64,000 nt of DNA, taken from contig NZ_JACAQA010000018.1 of the NCBI RefSeq assembly GCF_013385425.1, positions 62,001-126,000 of the forward strand. The letters run 5' to 3'. Under the pieces are notes generated by a model that was given only the letters and a program-made list of their open reading frames with translations, searched no databases and was not told the origin of the DNA. The translations under genes were made by a program, and so were the position numbers. Below are positions 16,648 through 25,710 of this stretch, piece by piece. Source of the stretch: Pseudomonas gingeri (GTDB lineage: Bacteria > Pseudomonadota > Gammaproteobacteria > Pseudomonadales > Pseudomonadaceae). Position 1 is the stretch's first letter. Each line of letters opens with the position of its first letter.

Positions 16648-16963
16648 GGACTCTCCTGCACTGCTGCCAATGAAAAACTGACTCGGCAGTGGTCAGGTCC
16701 GACCGACGCAAAATCGTTGTGCGGACCGCCACCCCTTCACCATGGCATCCTGCCCAACCGATACATCCCCTGATCCGCAGGGCCCCTCACCCTGCGCCAG
16801 ACTCCCACCCGGCCAGCCGCGCCACGATGACGATCGGCGCCTCTGGCGTGGGCTATGGGAGGTCATGCTAAACAGTCGTCGGTGCATCCGACATAGGATA
16901 TTTCCACGGGCCCATTACGAAACCGACCTTCATGGTGCAGGACAGGCCAAATACCGACAGTCG
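16648..16963. other. Intergenic region between tssM and the response regulator
   Basis: These 316 nt carry no convincing gene. They presumably contain the response regulator promoter. The sequence TAGGATATTTCCA lies at 16894-16906 and resembles the element upstream of tssA. No strong terminator for the long T6SS transcript was seen, so read-through into the regulator is possible. Confidence 0.45.
16894..16906. promoter_or_regulatory. TAGGA-type imperfect inverted repeat upstream of the response regulator
   Basis: TAGGATATTTCCA has a TAGGA half-site and an imperfect TTCCA half-site. A better copy, TAGGA-ATCG-TCCTA, lies upstream of tssA. NarL/LuxR-type regulators commonly bind short inverted heptamers of this sort. 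It is about 250 nt upstream of the regulator ATG. Confidence 0.3.
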
Positions 16964-19900
16964 CTACGTCGATGGGCATCGGAAATCGCTGAGGATCTTG
17001 CGGCCGAAGGGATGGTCAAGGCTGGCGCTGCGCAATTGCAGCACCACCTCGACGTCCTCGAAGCCCAGGGTCAACCAGTAACCTTCTCCGCTCGGCGCCG
17101 GCACCAGGCGCCCCTGTTCCATAAAGCGGAACCAGGCCCAGGGCCCTTCGGCCGAGCGCACCAGGGTCCGACCGTCGATCAGCGTGACCACCATCCTCAA
17201 CTGGCTGCCCAGGGCCCGGGTCGGCCAGGTGAACAGGCTGGGACGGATCGGACCGTGGGCATAGCTGAGCTGCAACTCGTCCAGGGTCAGGCGCACCTGG
17301 GCGATGCTTTCATCCATGGACACGGGACTGAGCTCAAAATCGACCCGTGCGACGTCGGACGCAGCAGGGAAGAACGCCCGGCGAATCTGCTCCGCACGTC
17401 GGAACTGCGCCGCCACTTTGCCCTCCAGCAACGTGACGTCCGGATGGCTGCGCTGGAAATCCTGCAGCAACCCGGCAGGTGCGAACAAGCGGTTGAAGTC
17501 CGCCAGCGATAGCTGCTCCCGGGCCTGCCGGTCAAAGGGATAGCGCTGGGCGAGCAGCCGCGAGCATTCGGGGCCCAGTTGCAGGTTCAGGTTGGCACCG
17601 ACCGTCGCCACCGTCTTCTGATGCAGATGTTGCCGGCCGACACTGACGATATCGGCGAACAGCGGATGCAGCAGCGGCGGCAGGCTGTCGATCTGCCGTC
17701 TCAGCTGCTCCAGGGCATCCACCGGCGGGCTCGGCAAGCCCATCGCCAAGGCTTGCTCGCGGGCCTGGAGGTAAACCGCCGCCTGGGCCAGGGCTTCGCG
17801 CAATGCCTCAAGCCCGGCGGCGCTGCCTTCGGTCAGCTGTTGCAGCAGCGCAAAGTGCCGGTTGACCGGGTGCTCCTCGGCGGCAATCGTGGCAGGCAGC
17901 GCCTTGGCCACCTCCGAGGAGAAACCGGAGGCCAGTGACGACACTTGCTGACGCGCCCTGTCGACCAGACGCTGGGGAACCTCGGGGATCTCCAGACGGG
18001 TTTCACGCCCTGCCGCGCGCAGCAGACTGAACAGCGCCGAGTCGGCCCGCGACAACCGCTCGAGCCTGAGGGCCAGGGATTCGGGCTGGTCGAGGCCAAC
18101 CAGTTGCAAGTCGGCAAAGAAGTTTTCCCAGTGACGGATATAGTCCTGTGCATAAAGCGCCGACACTTCGTTGTGCAAGGTCAGCGCGTCCAGCCGCAGC
18201 CCCTCGCCCATGACCCAGTCTTCATCCTTGAGCACCTCGGCCACCAGTAGCGGCAGGCGGATCCGCAGTTGTTCATAGCCCTTGGGGCTGAAGCGTGCGG
18301 GAACACCTCGGTTCAAGGGCTCGCCGCTACGCCGGGCAAGACTCAGCAGCCCCTCGCTGCCGCTGACCGCGACGACACTGAAATCCTCCGCGTCGGCACT
18401 GGCCAGCATTGTGCTCAACAGGGCGTACAGGCGCTGCTGTTGCGGCTCGCTACGCAGTTGTCGACGCTCCCGCTCGACCCACTGCGGATCGACGCTCAGC
18501 ACCGGCCCCGTCGCCAGCAGCGGTATCAGTGCCCGGGCATGAACCTGCAATTGCTCGCGTTGCTCCGGGGCCAGCGACTGACCGAGATCGCCCCGCACCC
18601 GGGCCAACAGCCAGTCTTCGAAGGCCACCGATTCGAAGCGGCCCTGGCCGCCCAGCATCAGGTAAAAGCGCAGACGCTCCTGGCGCTCGCTATACGGCTC
18701 GTTCAACGGGGAATGCTGCAAGCTTTGCACAACGCCAGGCAGCAATTCTTCGAGTAACGCCCGCTGGTAAAGGCTACGGGTCTGGCCCAGCAAGCGGCGA
18801 TACTCGCTCAACCAGAAGCCGGGCCACAACCCGGCGCCCGAGGGTGGATAGGCCAGGTTCCTGAAGTGCGCCAGGCGTTCGAGCAGCGTCGGCGTCACAC
18901 TCGCTCCGGTAGCGCTGGCCGGTAACTGCTCAAGCAAAACTTGTTGCTCGGTCAGCCACTGCAACTGCCGGGTCTGCTGCCAGTACCCGTTGCCGAGCAG
19001 CGTTGCCAACAGAATGACCAGGGCCGCCGCGCCGAAGACCAGCAACCAGCGCCCCCCGCCCGCACCCCGCGACAAGAATCCCCACCAGCGCCCGTGACGT
19101 CGACTCTGTTGCAGACAACGGACCAAGCGTTGGCTGGCAGCCCGGGTGCCCGGTTCGAACCGCAAGTGGCCGCTGCAATGCAGCGATTGCAGATGGACCT
19201 GCGCAACCCGCGGCTGCTCGAAAAACACCGTTTGCAGATAAGGCTGCAAGACCTCGCCGAACTGTCGCCACAAGCGCGGGAAACCGTAGAGTTGAACCCG
19301 CGTAGCGGTCTGTGTCTCTCTCTGCAAACGCTCAGGTATTGTGTCTTGCACCGCCGCGAAGGTGCGGACAAGGCGCTCTGCCAGCCCCGACAGGTTCTGC
19401 CGATTGCGCCCATGGGCAAAGGCCAGCGCCAGGTCTCGTTCCTCGGCCGGCAAGGCCAGCAAGGACGGCTCGAATCCCGGCAAGCGATCACAGTGGGTGA
19501 CGATCACCTGCACCGGCAAGCCCTGACCGAACCGGGCGCCCAGCTCTTCCAGGCGCGCCCGCAGGATCAACGCCTGGGCATCGCGGGCGGCGGGCGCCAG
19601 GCGCAACAGATGCACCGCATTGAGCACCAGCACCGCTCCCGCAACCCCCAAGCCGTGACGACGCGAGCGGCTCAGTTCATCGAGCAGGCAACGCCATAAC
19701 CCTTTGCCGTCAGGATCGGCCTGGGTCAGCAACGCGGCGCTCACGGCCATGACGGAAAAAGCGCCGATACGCCCTGGGTGCAAATCATCATGCGGCAACT
19801 CGTCGCCCGTGGGTGCGCGACGGCCCTTTTCTCCCATCAGACTGCGCTTGCCGGCACCGGTCGCCCCCAACAGCAGGAACACCGGGCCGCTGGCGTTGGC

Positions 19901-20239
19901 CTGGCTTTCCAGGCGCCAGTGCTCCAGCCGCTCGCGCAAGCGCCGTTCCCGGGTACCAGGAGGATTGAGTTGCTGCAACGCCGACTGCGCCGCCTCGGCG
20001 CGGAGCAACTCCCGACGCTTGCGCCGTCGCCGGGCCCACCCGAAAAAAATCAGCCCCACCAGGTACATAGGGCCCAGCAACAGCCACTGCTGCCAGTCCT
20101 GGGCCAGCGGCGCAACACCATCGATAGACAAGCGCGGCCCCTGATGGCGGACCAGCAGGGTCAGCAGATAAAGCCCCACCACCAGCGGCAGCGCCCGCAA
20201 CAGGTTTTTCAGCAATCTCAAGAGCATGGTGGCAGTCAT
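16964..20239 (-). CDS. tssM: Type VI secretion membrane complex protein TssM (IcmF)
   Basis: This 1091-aa inner-membrane protein is the large channel component of the T6SS membrane complex with TssL and TssJ. Two hydrophobic helices lie near residues 12-30 and 50-65. A cytoplasmic NTPase-like domain follows with Walker A LLGATGAGKRSL near residue 125 and VIVTHCDRLPG. A third membrane segment (LLVFGAAALVILLATLLGNGY) lies near residue 400, before the long periplasmic region that ends with the IcmF C-terminal beta domain. It is the last gene of the operon, starting 48 nt after tssL. The length is normal for the family and no frameshift is visible. Confidence 0.95.
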   Translation of the reverse strand: MTATMLLRLLKNLLRALPLVVGLYLLTLLVRHQGPRLSIDGVAPLAQDWQQWLLLGPMYLVGLIFFGWARRRRKRRELLRAEAAQSALQQLNPPGTRERRLRERLEHWRLESQANASGPVFLLLGATGAGKRSLMGEKGRRAPTGDELPHDDLHPGRIGAFSVMAVSAALLTQADPDGKGLWRCLLDELSRSRRHGLGVAGAVLVLNAVHLLRLAPAARDAQALILRARLEELGARFGQGLPVQVIVTHCDRLPGFEPSLLALPAEERDLALAFAHGRNRQNLSGLAERLVRTFAAVQDTIPERLQRETQTATRVQLYGFPRLWRQFGEVLQPYLQTVFFEQPRVAQVHLQSLHCSGHLRFEPGTRAASQRLVRCLQQSRRHGRWWGFLSRGAGGGRWLLVFGAAALVILLATLLGNGYWQQTRQLQWLTEQQVLLEQLPASATGASVTPTLLERLAHFRNLAYPPSGAGLWPGFWLSEYRRLLGQTRSLYQRALLEELLPGVVQSLQHSPLNEPYSERQERLRFYLMLGGQGRFESVAFEDWLLARVRGDLGQSLAPEQREQLQVHARALIPLLATGPVLSVDPQWVERERRQLRSEPQQQRLYALLSTMLASADAEDFSVVAVSGSEGLLSLARRSGEPLNRGVPARFSPKGYEQLRIRLPLLVAEVLKDEDWVMGEGLRLDALTLHNEVSALYAQDYIRHWENFFADLQLVGLDQPESLALRLERLSRADSALFSLLRAAGRETRLEIPEVPQRLVDRARQQVSSLASGFSSEVAKALPATIAAEEHPVNRHFALLQQLTEGSAAGLEALREALAQAAVYLQAREQALAMGLPSPPVDALEQLRRQIDSLPPLLHPLFADIVSVGRQHLHQKTVATVGANLNLQLGPECSRLLAQRYPFDRQAREQLSLADFNRLFAPAGLLQDFQRSHPDVTLLEGKVAAQFRRAEQIRRAFFPAASDVARVDFELSPVSMDESIAQVRLTLDELQLSYAHGPIRPSLFTWPTRALGSQLRMVVTLIDGRTLVRSAEGPWAWFRFMEQGRLVPAPSGEGYWLTLGFEDVEVVLQLRSASLDHPFGRKILSDFRCPST

Positions 20240-20287
20240 CCGGCGAGGGCAAATGGGGTGACGCGCCCCCTGGCGGGGCGCTGGCGG

Positions 20288-21469
20288 TCAGAGCGGTTCG
20301 AGCACAATCTCCACCCGACGATTGCGCGCCCGGTTGTCCGCGCTGTCATTCGGCACCCGTGGCTCACTGGCACCACGCCCCAGGGCCTGGACCCGCCCGG
20401 GGTCGGCCGCCGCGCCGAACATCTCGACCAACACCGCGTGGGCGCGCCGCAGCGAGAGCTGCTGGTTGGAGACCCGGCCCTTGCCCACCGGCGTGTCGTC
20501 ACTGTGGCCGATGATCCGGATACGCCCCGGCCAATCCGCCAGCACCGAGGCAGTACGCTGCAAGGTGGCTCGACTTTCTGGCGCGATCACGCTGCCGCCT
20601 GGGGCAAATAATTGCCTGGTACCGAGCAACAGCCGCACGGCGCCGGCCTCCTCCTGCAACGTCAGGCGTCCGGCGCGGATATCCTCGGCCAGGCGCTCAG
20701 CCAGCGTGGGCAGGGCTGCCGGCGCAGGAGGGAATGTCGCCACGGTGGACGACAGCCGCGACAATCCAAGCCGCTGCTGGGCGGAACGCACCTGCAAGTC
20801 ATAGGCACCCGCGACGGCGAGGCCCATCAGCAACACCAGCAGGCCGCCCAAGGTCCAGCACAACGCACGCCGTGGCCAGCGGCCCGGCGGAGCGGTTTTC
20901 GGCGACGGACGCGGATAACGCTCGCGGTACAGGCGCAGGGTTTCGTAGAGTCGGGCACGTTTGAGGATCAGGATCGAACGGCCTTCGCGTTCGATTCGAT
21001 AACGGCCCTCCAGGCCCAGGGCCAGACACAGGTACATCAGTTCGAGCAGCGCCAGGTGCTCCACCGGCTTGAGCTGCGCCTCGTCCAGATAGGCGAAGAA
21101 GCCTTCGCCGCCTTCGGCTTCCTGATGAAAAGTCATCAGCAGGCTATGCCGTGACCAGGCGCCCCGGGCCCATTCGCTGCTGGCGATGATTTCATCAAGC
21201 AAGGTGCACAGGGCATAACGGGCACGCAACACGATGCGTGATTCGATACCGCAAGCCAGGGCCTGCCGCTGGAAGGTCCGCAACCGGGCGATCAGGCGCA
21301 AACGCAGCGCCGGCAGGTCGGGTTGGCGCTTCAGGCGCTGGAACACCACCACCTCATGCAGCAGGTCGTCAGCCAGCACGCAGAGGTTTTCATCGGCAAC
21401 CGCCGGTCCGGCCTGGACACGCTCGCGGGCGTTTTTGCGCGATCCGCGAGCCGTTCTGGCAAACGCCAT
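20288..21469 (-). CDS. tssL: Type VI secretion protein TssL with C-terminal OmpA-like peptidoglycan-binding domain
   Basis: This 393-aa protein combines the DotU/TssL cytoplasmic domain (YALCTLLDEIIASSEWARGAW, HLALLELMYLCLALGLEGRY), a single membrane helix (ALCWTLGGLLVLLMGLAVAGA, about residues 213-233), and a periplasmic OmpA/MotB domain (IRIIGHSDDTPVG, LSLRRAHAV, NRRVEIV). The OmpA domain makes it an evolved TssL that anchors the complex to peptidoglycan by itself, so no separate TagL is needed. ATG 21469 gives a TGATG junction with tssK; a GTG three bases earlier is an alternative. Confidence 0.94.
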   Translation of the reverse strand: MAFARTARGSRKNARERVQAGPAVADENLCVLADDLLHEVVVFQRLKRQPDLPALRLRLIARLRTFQRQALACGIESRIVLRARYALCTLLDEIIASSEWARGAWSRHSLLMTFHQEAEGGEGFFAYLDEAQLKPVEHLALLELMYLCLALGLEGRYRIEREGRSILILKRARLYETLRLYRERYPRPSPKTAPPGRWPRRALCWTLGGLLVLLMGLAVAGAYDLQVRSAQQRLGLSRLSSTVATFPPAPAALPTLAERLAEDIRAGRLTLQEEAGAVRLLLGTRQLFAPGGSVIAPESRATLQRTASVLADWPGRIRIIGHSDDTPVGKGRVSNQQLSLRRAHAVLVEMFGAAADPGRVQALGRGASEPRVPNDSADNRARNRRVEIVLEPL

Positions 21470-22806
21470 CACGCCTCCCTGATGGCCCAGAACGCCAATT
21501 GCAGTCCCGGAAACGAACCGGCCACATGCAGGCCGAAGCCGCTGGTGTCCACCAGATCAGCCCACAAGGGATGGTCGTTCGACAGCTGGAAATAGCTGAA
21601 GCCGGGGTAGTAAGGCAGCTCCCTGGGCGCCGTCGGCAACACCTGGATCGCCAACCCCGGCAATTGCAGGTTCACCAGGTCGTGCAGGCGCTCGGCCGGA
21701 CCGATCTTCAAGCGGCTGGGGAAACTTTTGCGCAGTTCCTCGTCGGGCACCTGCGCACGCACCGCGAGAATAAAACGCGCCGATTGATACAGGTTGATAT
21801 CCGGCACCTGGGCAAAACGAAAACCAAAGGCACCGCTCTTGAGCGCCAGGGCGACCACGTCGGCACCGGCCACCGCACTCAGCGCCTGCAACAGGTCCTG
21901 GATCAACGGCACAAAGCTCTCGCCCAGGCGGTCATGGCGGTACGGCGGATACGCCCTGGGGCGCTTGCGCTCCTGGCCGAAAATCGCCAGTTCGCCGGCC
22001 AGTCTCACCAACTCGCGGTACAGCAACTCGGGGTGCAACGCCGGCTGGCTGGCCAGGTGCATCAGCAGGCTTTCGGCGCGATTGACGCTCTGCAGCATCA
22101 CGTACTGCTGGATCTCGGTCATCCCGCCGAGCCCGCCCTGGCCAAGCCCGCCGGCCAGGGCCACACCGCGTTGGCGGGCGCGGGCGATCAGTTCGTCGAC
22201 GGAGCGCGCCAACACCGGCGAACTACGCCAGGCCAGCAACGGTGCCACCTGTTGCCGGTCGAGCACCACCAGGCCGGCAGCCGTGCGCTCCACCACCCGG
22301 GCCACCCGCAAAAAGACATGGGAGGCGGCGACATCCGCCTCCCGCGCCAGCTTCAGGTTCAGACGACAGACCTGCAAACAGGCCGGCTCGCCGCCCTCGG
22401 TATTGGCGTCGGCCACCAGGACTTCGCTGATCCGGTAACGGGCCAGGCTGTCGTCCCCGGGGGCGGTTTCGGTGTCCGCCGCCCCTGGGCGATTGAGGGC
22501 CAGGGCCAGCACCAACTGCACGTCACGCTCGCCGTCGGCCACCGGATAGCGCAGCCGGACCAGTTCCTCGTCCGTCAGGGCAAAGGGACTGCCATCGGGC
22601 ATGATCCCTTCGCAGGCGCTCAGGGCCAGGTTGCCCAGCGCCAACTGCGCGGCATCGATTTTCAGTGTGGCAAAGCCCCAGCCATGGGGTTGCACGGCAC
22701 GCAGGACCTGCGCCAGCCGGGCCCGATGATGGCGCTCTTGCTGCTGGAAGTGCTGCGGCAGCAGAAACATGCCTTCGGACCAGACGACGCCGTCGTGACT
22801 ACTCAT
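21469..22806 (-). CDS. tssK: Type VI secretion baseplate protein TssK
   Basis: This 445-aa protein begins VVWSEGMFLLPQHFQQQERHH, the signature of TssK (VasE/ImpJ family), which connects the baseplate to the TssJLM membrane complex. Other family features include an LPSRLKIGPAERLHDLV-like segment near residue 355 and the C-terminal FSYFQLSNDHPLW, typical of the membrane-complex-facing domain. It overlaps tssJ by 8 nt upstream and touches tssL downstream, indicating tight coupling of the membrane-complex genes. Confidence 0.95.
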   Translation of the reverse strand: MSSHDGVVWSEGMFLLPQHFQQQERHHRARLAQVLRAVQPHGWGFATLKIDAAQLALGNLALSACEGIMPDGSPFALTDEELVRLRYPVADGERDVQLVLALALNRPGAADTETAPGDDSLARYRISEVLVADANTEGGEPACLQVCRLNLKLAREADVAASHVFLRVARVVERTAAGLVVLDRQQVAPLLAWRSSPVLARSVDELIARARQRGVALAGGLGQGGLGGMTEIQQYVMLQSVNRAESLLMHLASQPALHPELLYRELVRLAGELAIFGQERKRPRAYPPYRHDRLGESFVPLIQDLLQALSAVAGADVVALALKSGAFGFRFAQVPDINLYQSARFILAVRAQVPDEELRKSFPSRLKIGPAERLHDLVNLQLPGLAIQVLPTAPRELPYYPGFSYFQLSNDHPLWADLVDTSGFGLHVAGSFPGLQLAFWAIREA

Positions 22807-23305
22807 CGGCGTTCTCCTCTGCCGGCGCCGACGTCAACGCCACGCGCTGGCGAGCGATCTGGGCCTTCAGCCGCGAGGGGCGCGTCGGGTCGATTTCGGC
22901 CCAGGCCCACCACTGGGCATGGTCGATATTGCGGTACTCGGCCACCAGCGCGATAAAGCGGGTGCCGGGCACGGGAAGAAAGTTCTGCTCCTGCTGCTGG
23001 CCCGGGCGCAGCAGCAACGATTCCTGGCGCAGCAGATCACGGCCCAGCGCCTGCTCGGCCGCGGCTTCGGACTGGAACAGCTCGACCTGTTCCAGGCGCT
23101 TGCTGTCCGCCAGTTGCAGAAGCCTGACGATCACCGGCGACGGCCGCCCATGCAGGTCGGGATTGCTGTCCAGTGCCGCTTCCAGGGACAACGCGATACG
23201 CGGTTCAGGCGGCGGTTCGTCCGACCAAAACCAGGCACAGCCCGGGAGCGTCGACACCAGCAGCAGGCACAGGGCGCGTCGAAACACCGGCTTAATCACG
23301 ACCAT
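22799..23305 (-). CDS. tssJ: Type VI secretion outer-membrane lipoprotein TssJ
   Basis: This 168-aa lipoprotein has a short basic N-terminus, a hydrophobic segment and the lipobox LPGC (acylated Cys near residue 22). It then shows the TssJ pattern: ALDSNPDLHGRPSPVIVRLLQL followed by the variable loop and a beta sandwich. It anchors TssM to the outer membrane. The start at 23305 is chosen because MVVIKPVFRRALCLLL is a normal signal peptide; the longer frame to 23392 is a proline/arginine-rich artefact inside vgrG. It overlaps the 3' end of vgrG by 14 nt. Confidence 0.9.
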   Translation of the reverse strand: MVVIKPVFRRALCLLLVSTLPGCAWFWSDEPPPEPRIALSLEAALDSNPDLHGRPSPVIVRLLQLADSKRLEQVELFQSEAAAEQALGRDLLRQESLLLRPGQQQEQNFLPVPGTRFIALVAEYRNIDHAQWWAWAEIDPTRPSRLKAQIARQRVALTSAPAEENADE

Positions 23306-25223
23306 CGTCGGCCTCCTTGGGCTGTTTGGCCTTCGCAGGTGCCGCCGCCTTGGCCGAGGTGGTGGCCGCGGTGGCGCCGCCATTGATGTCAACCGAGGCG
23401 GTGCCGTCGAGGGTCACGGTCTTGCCGTTGATCGCCACACCCGTGGCGCTGAGTACCAGGGTACTGGCACCGACCTTGAGGGTCAGGCTCTTGCCGGCTT
23501 CCAGCACCAGCTTGCCGTTGGCCTTGAAATCCATATCGGTGGCGCTCGACTGCCATTGGCCGGCAATCCGGCAATGGCTGTCGCCGCCGATATCCAGCGA
23601 TTGATCGGCATCGACCCGAGTGTTGCGCCGGCCGCCCACGGACTCATGAAGGTCATCCTCGACCTTGAGAAACTGATTGGCGCCCACCGTCAGGTGCCAG
23701 TCGTTGCCAATGCTGGCGAACGCATCGTTGCGCACCGTCAGGTCCTGGTTGCGTCCGGCATGGATCAGCAGTTGCTCGTGGCCCTTCTTGTCGTCGAAGC
23801 GCAACTCGTTGTAGACATCCTGCTCGCCCAGGGACTGCGATTTGAGACCACTGCGGGCCGCCTGGGCCGGCAGCTCCCAGGGTGGCCGGTGACCGGAGTT
23901 ATAGAGCCCGGCGGTGACCAGGGGCCGGTCGGGGTCGCCGCCGAGGAACTCCACCACCACCTCCTGCCCTACCCGCGGCACGAACAGCGCCCCCCAACGC
24001 TTGCCGGCTATCGGCTGGGCGACCCGGACCCAGCAGGAACACGCCTCGTTGCGTCGCCCGCTGCTGTCCCAGTGAAACTGCACCTTGATCCGGCCGAACT
24101 CGTCGACCCAGATCGGATCGCCTTCCTTGCCAACCACAAAGGCCGTCTGTGGTCCGGCGATCAGCGGACGCGGTGTCTGGATCGGCGCGCGAAACACCTG
24201 GGTGGTCGGGATCGCCTCGACTTCGCAGCGTAACCCAGCCCCTTCATCGAACTGCAAGGTCGCGGCAACAATCAGGTAATCGCCGTTCTGCTCGGTTCGA
24301 GGATGATCGACCAGGCTGAAACACTGACCGGGCACCAGGTAAGGCGACTGGCTGACACCCCATCGCGACTGCTGGCAGACCTGCGCGGCTTCGAGCTGAA
24401 TCCGTGCCAGGGCTTCGCCGGACCGGCGTCCCTTGAAGCGCCCCGGAAAACCTTCCTGGCGATAATCACCATGGCGCGACGTCGCCGCGCTCGCGTGGCT
24501 GACCGAGAGAACGCTGGCTTCACGGTTACTGGCCTTGGAGAAATCGAAGTCCACCAGGCTGAACAACCCAGGACGCAGCTCGGCGCGGGACTCCCAGCGC
24601 TGCATGATGCCCGGGTTGTTGTCCAGGTTGGGCCGATAACTCATTTCACGCAGGTGTTGCACCGGCTTGTGCATCCCCATGGAGTCGACGATGACCAACA
24701 GGTGAACCTCATCCTGGTCTTCGAAGAAGTAGTACAGTCCCGCGTCCTCCAGCAAACGACTGAAAAAAGCAAAGTCGCTTTCAGCGAACTGCACGCAGTA
24801 CTCCATCGGCTCCGTAGATTCTTCGGCCCGCCAATCGAAACAGTCGGAATAGTCCTTGAATACGTCCTCCAGCACCTCCTTCAAGGTCATGTTCTGGAAA
24901 ATCCGGTGGCGCCGCGACTGCGCCAGGAACCATAACCAAGGCCTGAGCGAAACCCGGTAGCGCGCATCGCGACCGACTCGCCCCATGGCGCTGAAGGCAC
25001 TGATATAACCCTGGATGAAACGTCCCCGCCCTTCCTCGACACCCAGGCCCAGTGCCAGGGGTCGCCCGAGCAAGTCATCGGCCTGTAAGCCATCGTCTGC
25101 ACAGGAGAGCGTCAGCTCATACTCGCCGAGCCGGCTCAACCCCTCCTGGGCGGTGAGCGCCAGCAGCAATAGCGTGGCATCGACGCCAGGCACCTGGACA
25201 CGGTAGTAGGTGTTTTCGGACAT
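23292..25223 (-). CDS. vgrG: Type VI secretion spike protein VgrG (TssI)
   Basis: This 643-aa VgrG has the gp27-like part (ALTAQEGLSRLGEYEL, FIQGYISAFSAMG, MTLKEVLEDVFKDY, YCVQFAESDFAFFSRLLED) and the gp5-like OB fold (VVGKEGDPIWVDEFGRIKVQ, WGALFVPRVGQEVVVEFLGGDPDRPLV). A beta-helical needle with repeats follows (LTVRNDA, LTVGANQ, VGGRRNTRV). The C-terminus is only a short Ala/Lys/Asp-rich tail with no recognisable effector domain, so it appears structural. ATG 25223 (MSENTYYRV) is chosen over the long frame to 25361, which runs into the intergenic gap and the PAAR-like gene. It is flanked by the PAAR-like gene and tssJ. Confidence 0.95.
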   Translation of the reverse strand: MSENTYYRVQVPGVDATLLLLALTAQEGLSRLGEYELTLSCADDGLQADDLLGRPLALGLGVEEGRGRFIQGYISAFSAMGRVGRDARYRVSLRPWLWFLAQSRRHRIFQNMTLKEVLEDVFKDYSDCFDWRAEESTEPMEYCVQFAESDFAFFSRLLEDAGLYYFFEDQDEVHLLVIVDSMGMHKPVQHLREMSYRPNLDNNPGIMQRWESRAELRPGLFSLVDFDFSKASNREASVLSVSHASAATSRHGDYRQEGFPGRFKGRRSGEALARIQLEAAQVCQQSRWGVSQSPYLVPGQCFSLVDHPRTEQNGDYLIVAATLQFDEGAGLRCEVEAIPTTQVFRAPIQTPRPLIAGPQTAFVVGKEGDPIWVDEFGRIKVQFHWDSSGRRNEACSCWVRVAQPIAGKRWGALFVPRVGQEVVVEFLGGDPDRPLVTAGLYNSGHRPPWELPAQAARSGLKSQSLGEQDVYNELRFDDKKGHEQLLIHAGRNQDLTVRNDAFASIGNDWHLTVGANQFLKVEDDLHESVGGRRNTRVDADQSLDIGGDSHCRIAGQWQSSATDMDFKANGKLVLEAGKSLTLKVGASTLVLSATGVAINGKTVTLDGTASVDINGGATAATTSAKAAAPAKAKQPKEADDGRD

Positions 25224-25239
25224 GGTGACAAGGGCTCGC

Positions 25240-25629
25240 TCAGGCAATCGTGGTCTTGAGGGTGGCGCTGGCATTGACGCTGATCTGACCACCCCAGTTG
25301 CACTGGCAGGTGCAGCAGTGGTCCAGCGCCGGCAGCTTGGCAATCCGTGTTCGCATCGCACCGGGTTGCCAGGGCGTGAGCGTGGCGGGCACGCAGGGCA
25401 TCGGCGTCAACACGCCCATGGCGGCGGCCGTCGCCGCCGCGACCTGGGGGTTGGCCGGGCTGCGGCAGAGGCCGAAGGCAGGAATATTGACCATGGGTTG
25501 ATGATCGAGAATGTTCGCCGCCAGCCGACCTTCGACCTTGACCCGCCCCAGCGGCAGGACACCCAGGGGAGCCGGCGCGGCGCCAAACGAACAGGAAAGC
25601 AAGGCGCCCATTACAACTTGCTGATTCAT
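25240..25629 (-). CDS. DUF4280 PAAR-like spike-tip protein
   Basis: This 129-aa protein matches the DUF4280 pattern: VVMGALLSCSFGAAP, ILDHQPMVNIPAFGLCRSPANP, AATAAAMGVLTPMPCVP, LPALDHCCTCQCNWGGQISV. DUF4280 proteins are PAAR-like tips that cap VgrG or related contractile-injection spikes. It lies directly before vgrG (16 nt) and after tssG (81 nt), matching that role. It is rich in Cys residues and has no extra C-terminal toxin domain. The assignment to a tip function rests on family knowledge and position. Confidence 0.88.
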   Translation of the reverse strand: MNQQVVMGALLSCSFGAAPAPLGVLPLGRVKVEGRLAANILDHQPMVNIPAFGLCRSPANPQVAAATAAAMGVLTPMPCVPATLTPWQPGAMRTRIAKLPALDHCCTCQCNWGGQISVNASATLKTTIA

Positions 25630-25710
25630 GCGTGCTCCAGACAGACATCCGTGGAAAGCCCGCGCAGTGTCAGTGAAGGGTGCCCCGCGGGGTATCGGAT
25701 AACTCCTAAA

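Noticed and set aside
21238..22956. 572-codon plus-strand frame opposite tssL/tssK
   Set aside because: Shadow of well-supported T6SS genes; no ribosome site or recognisable domain.
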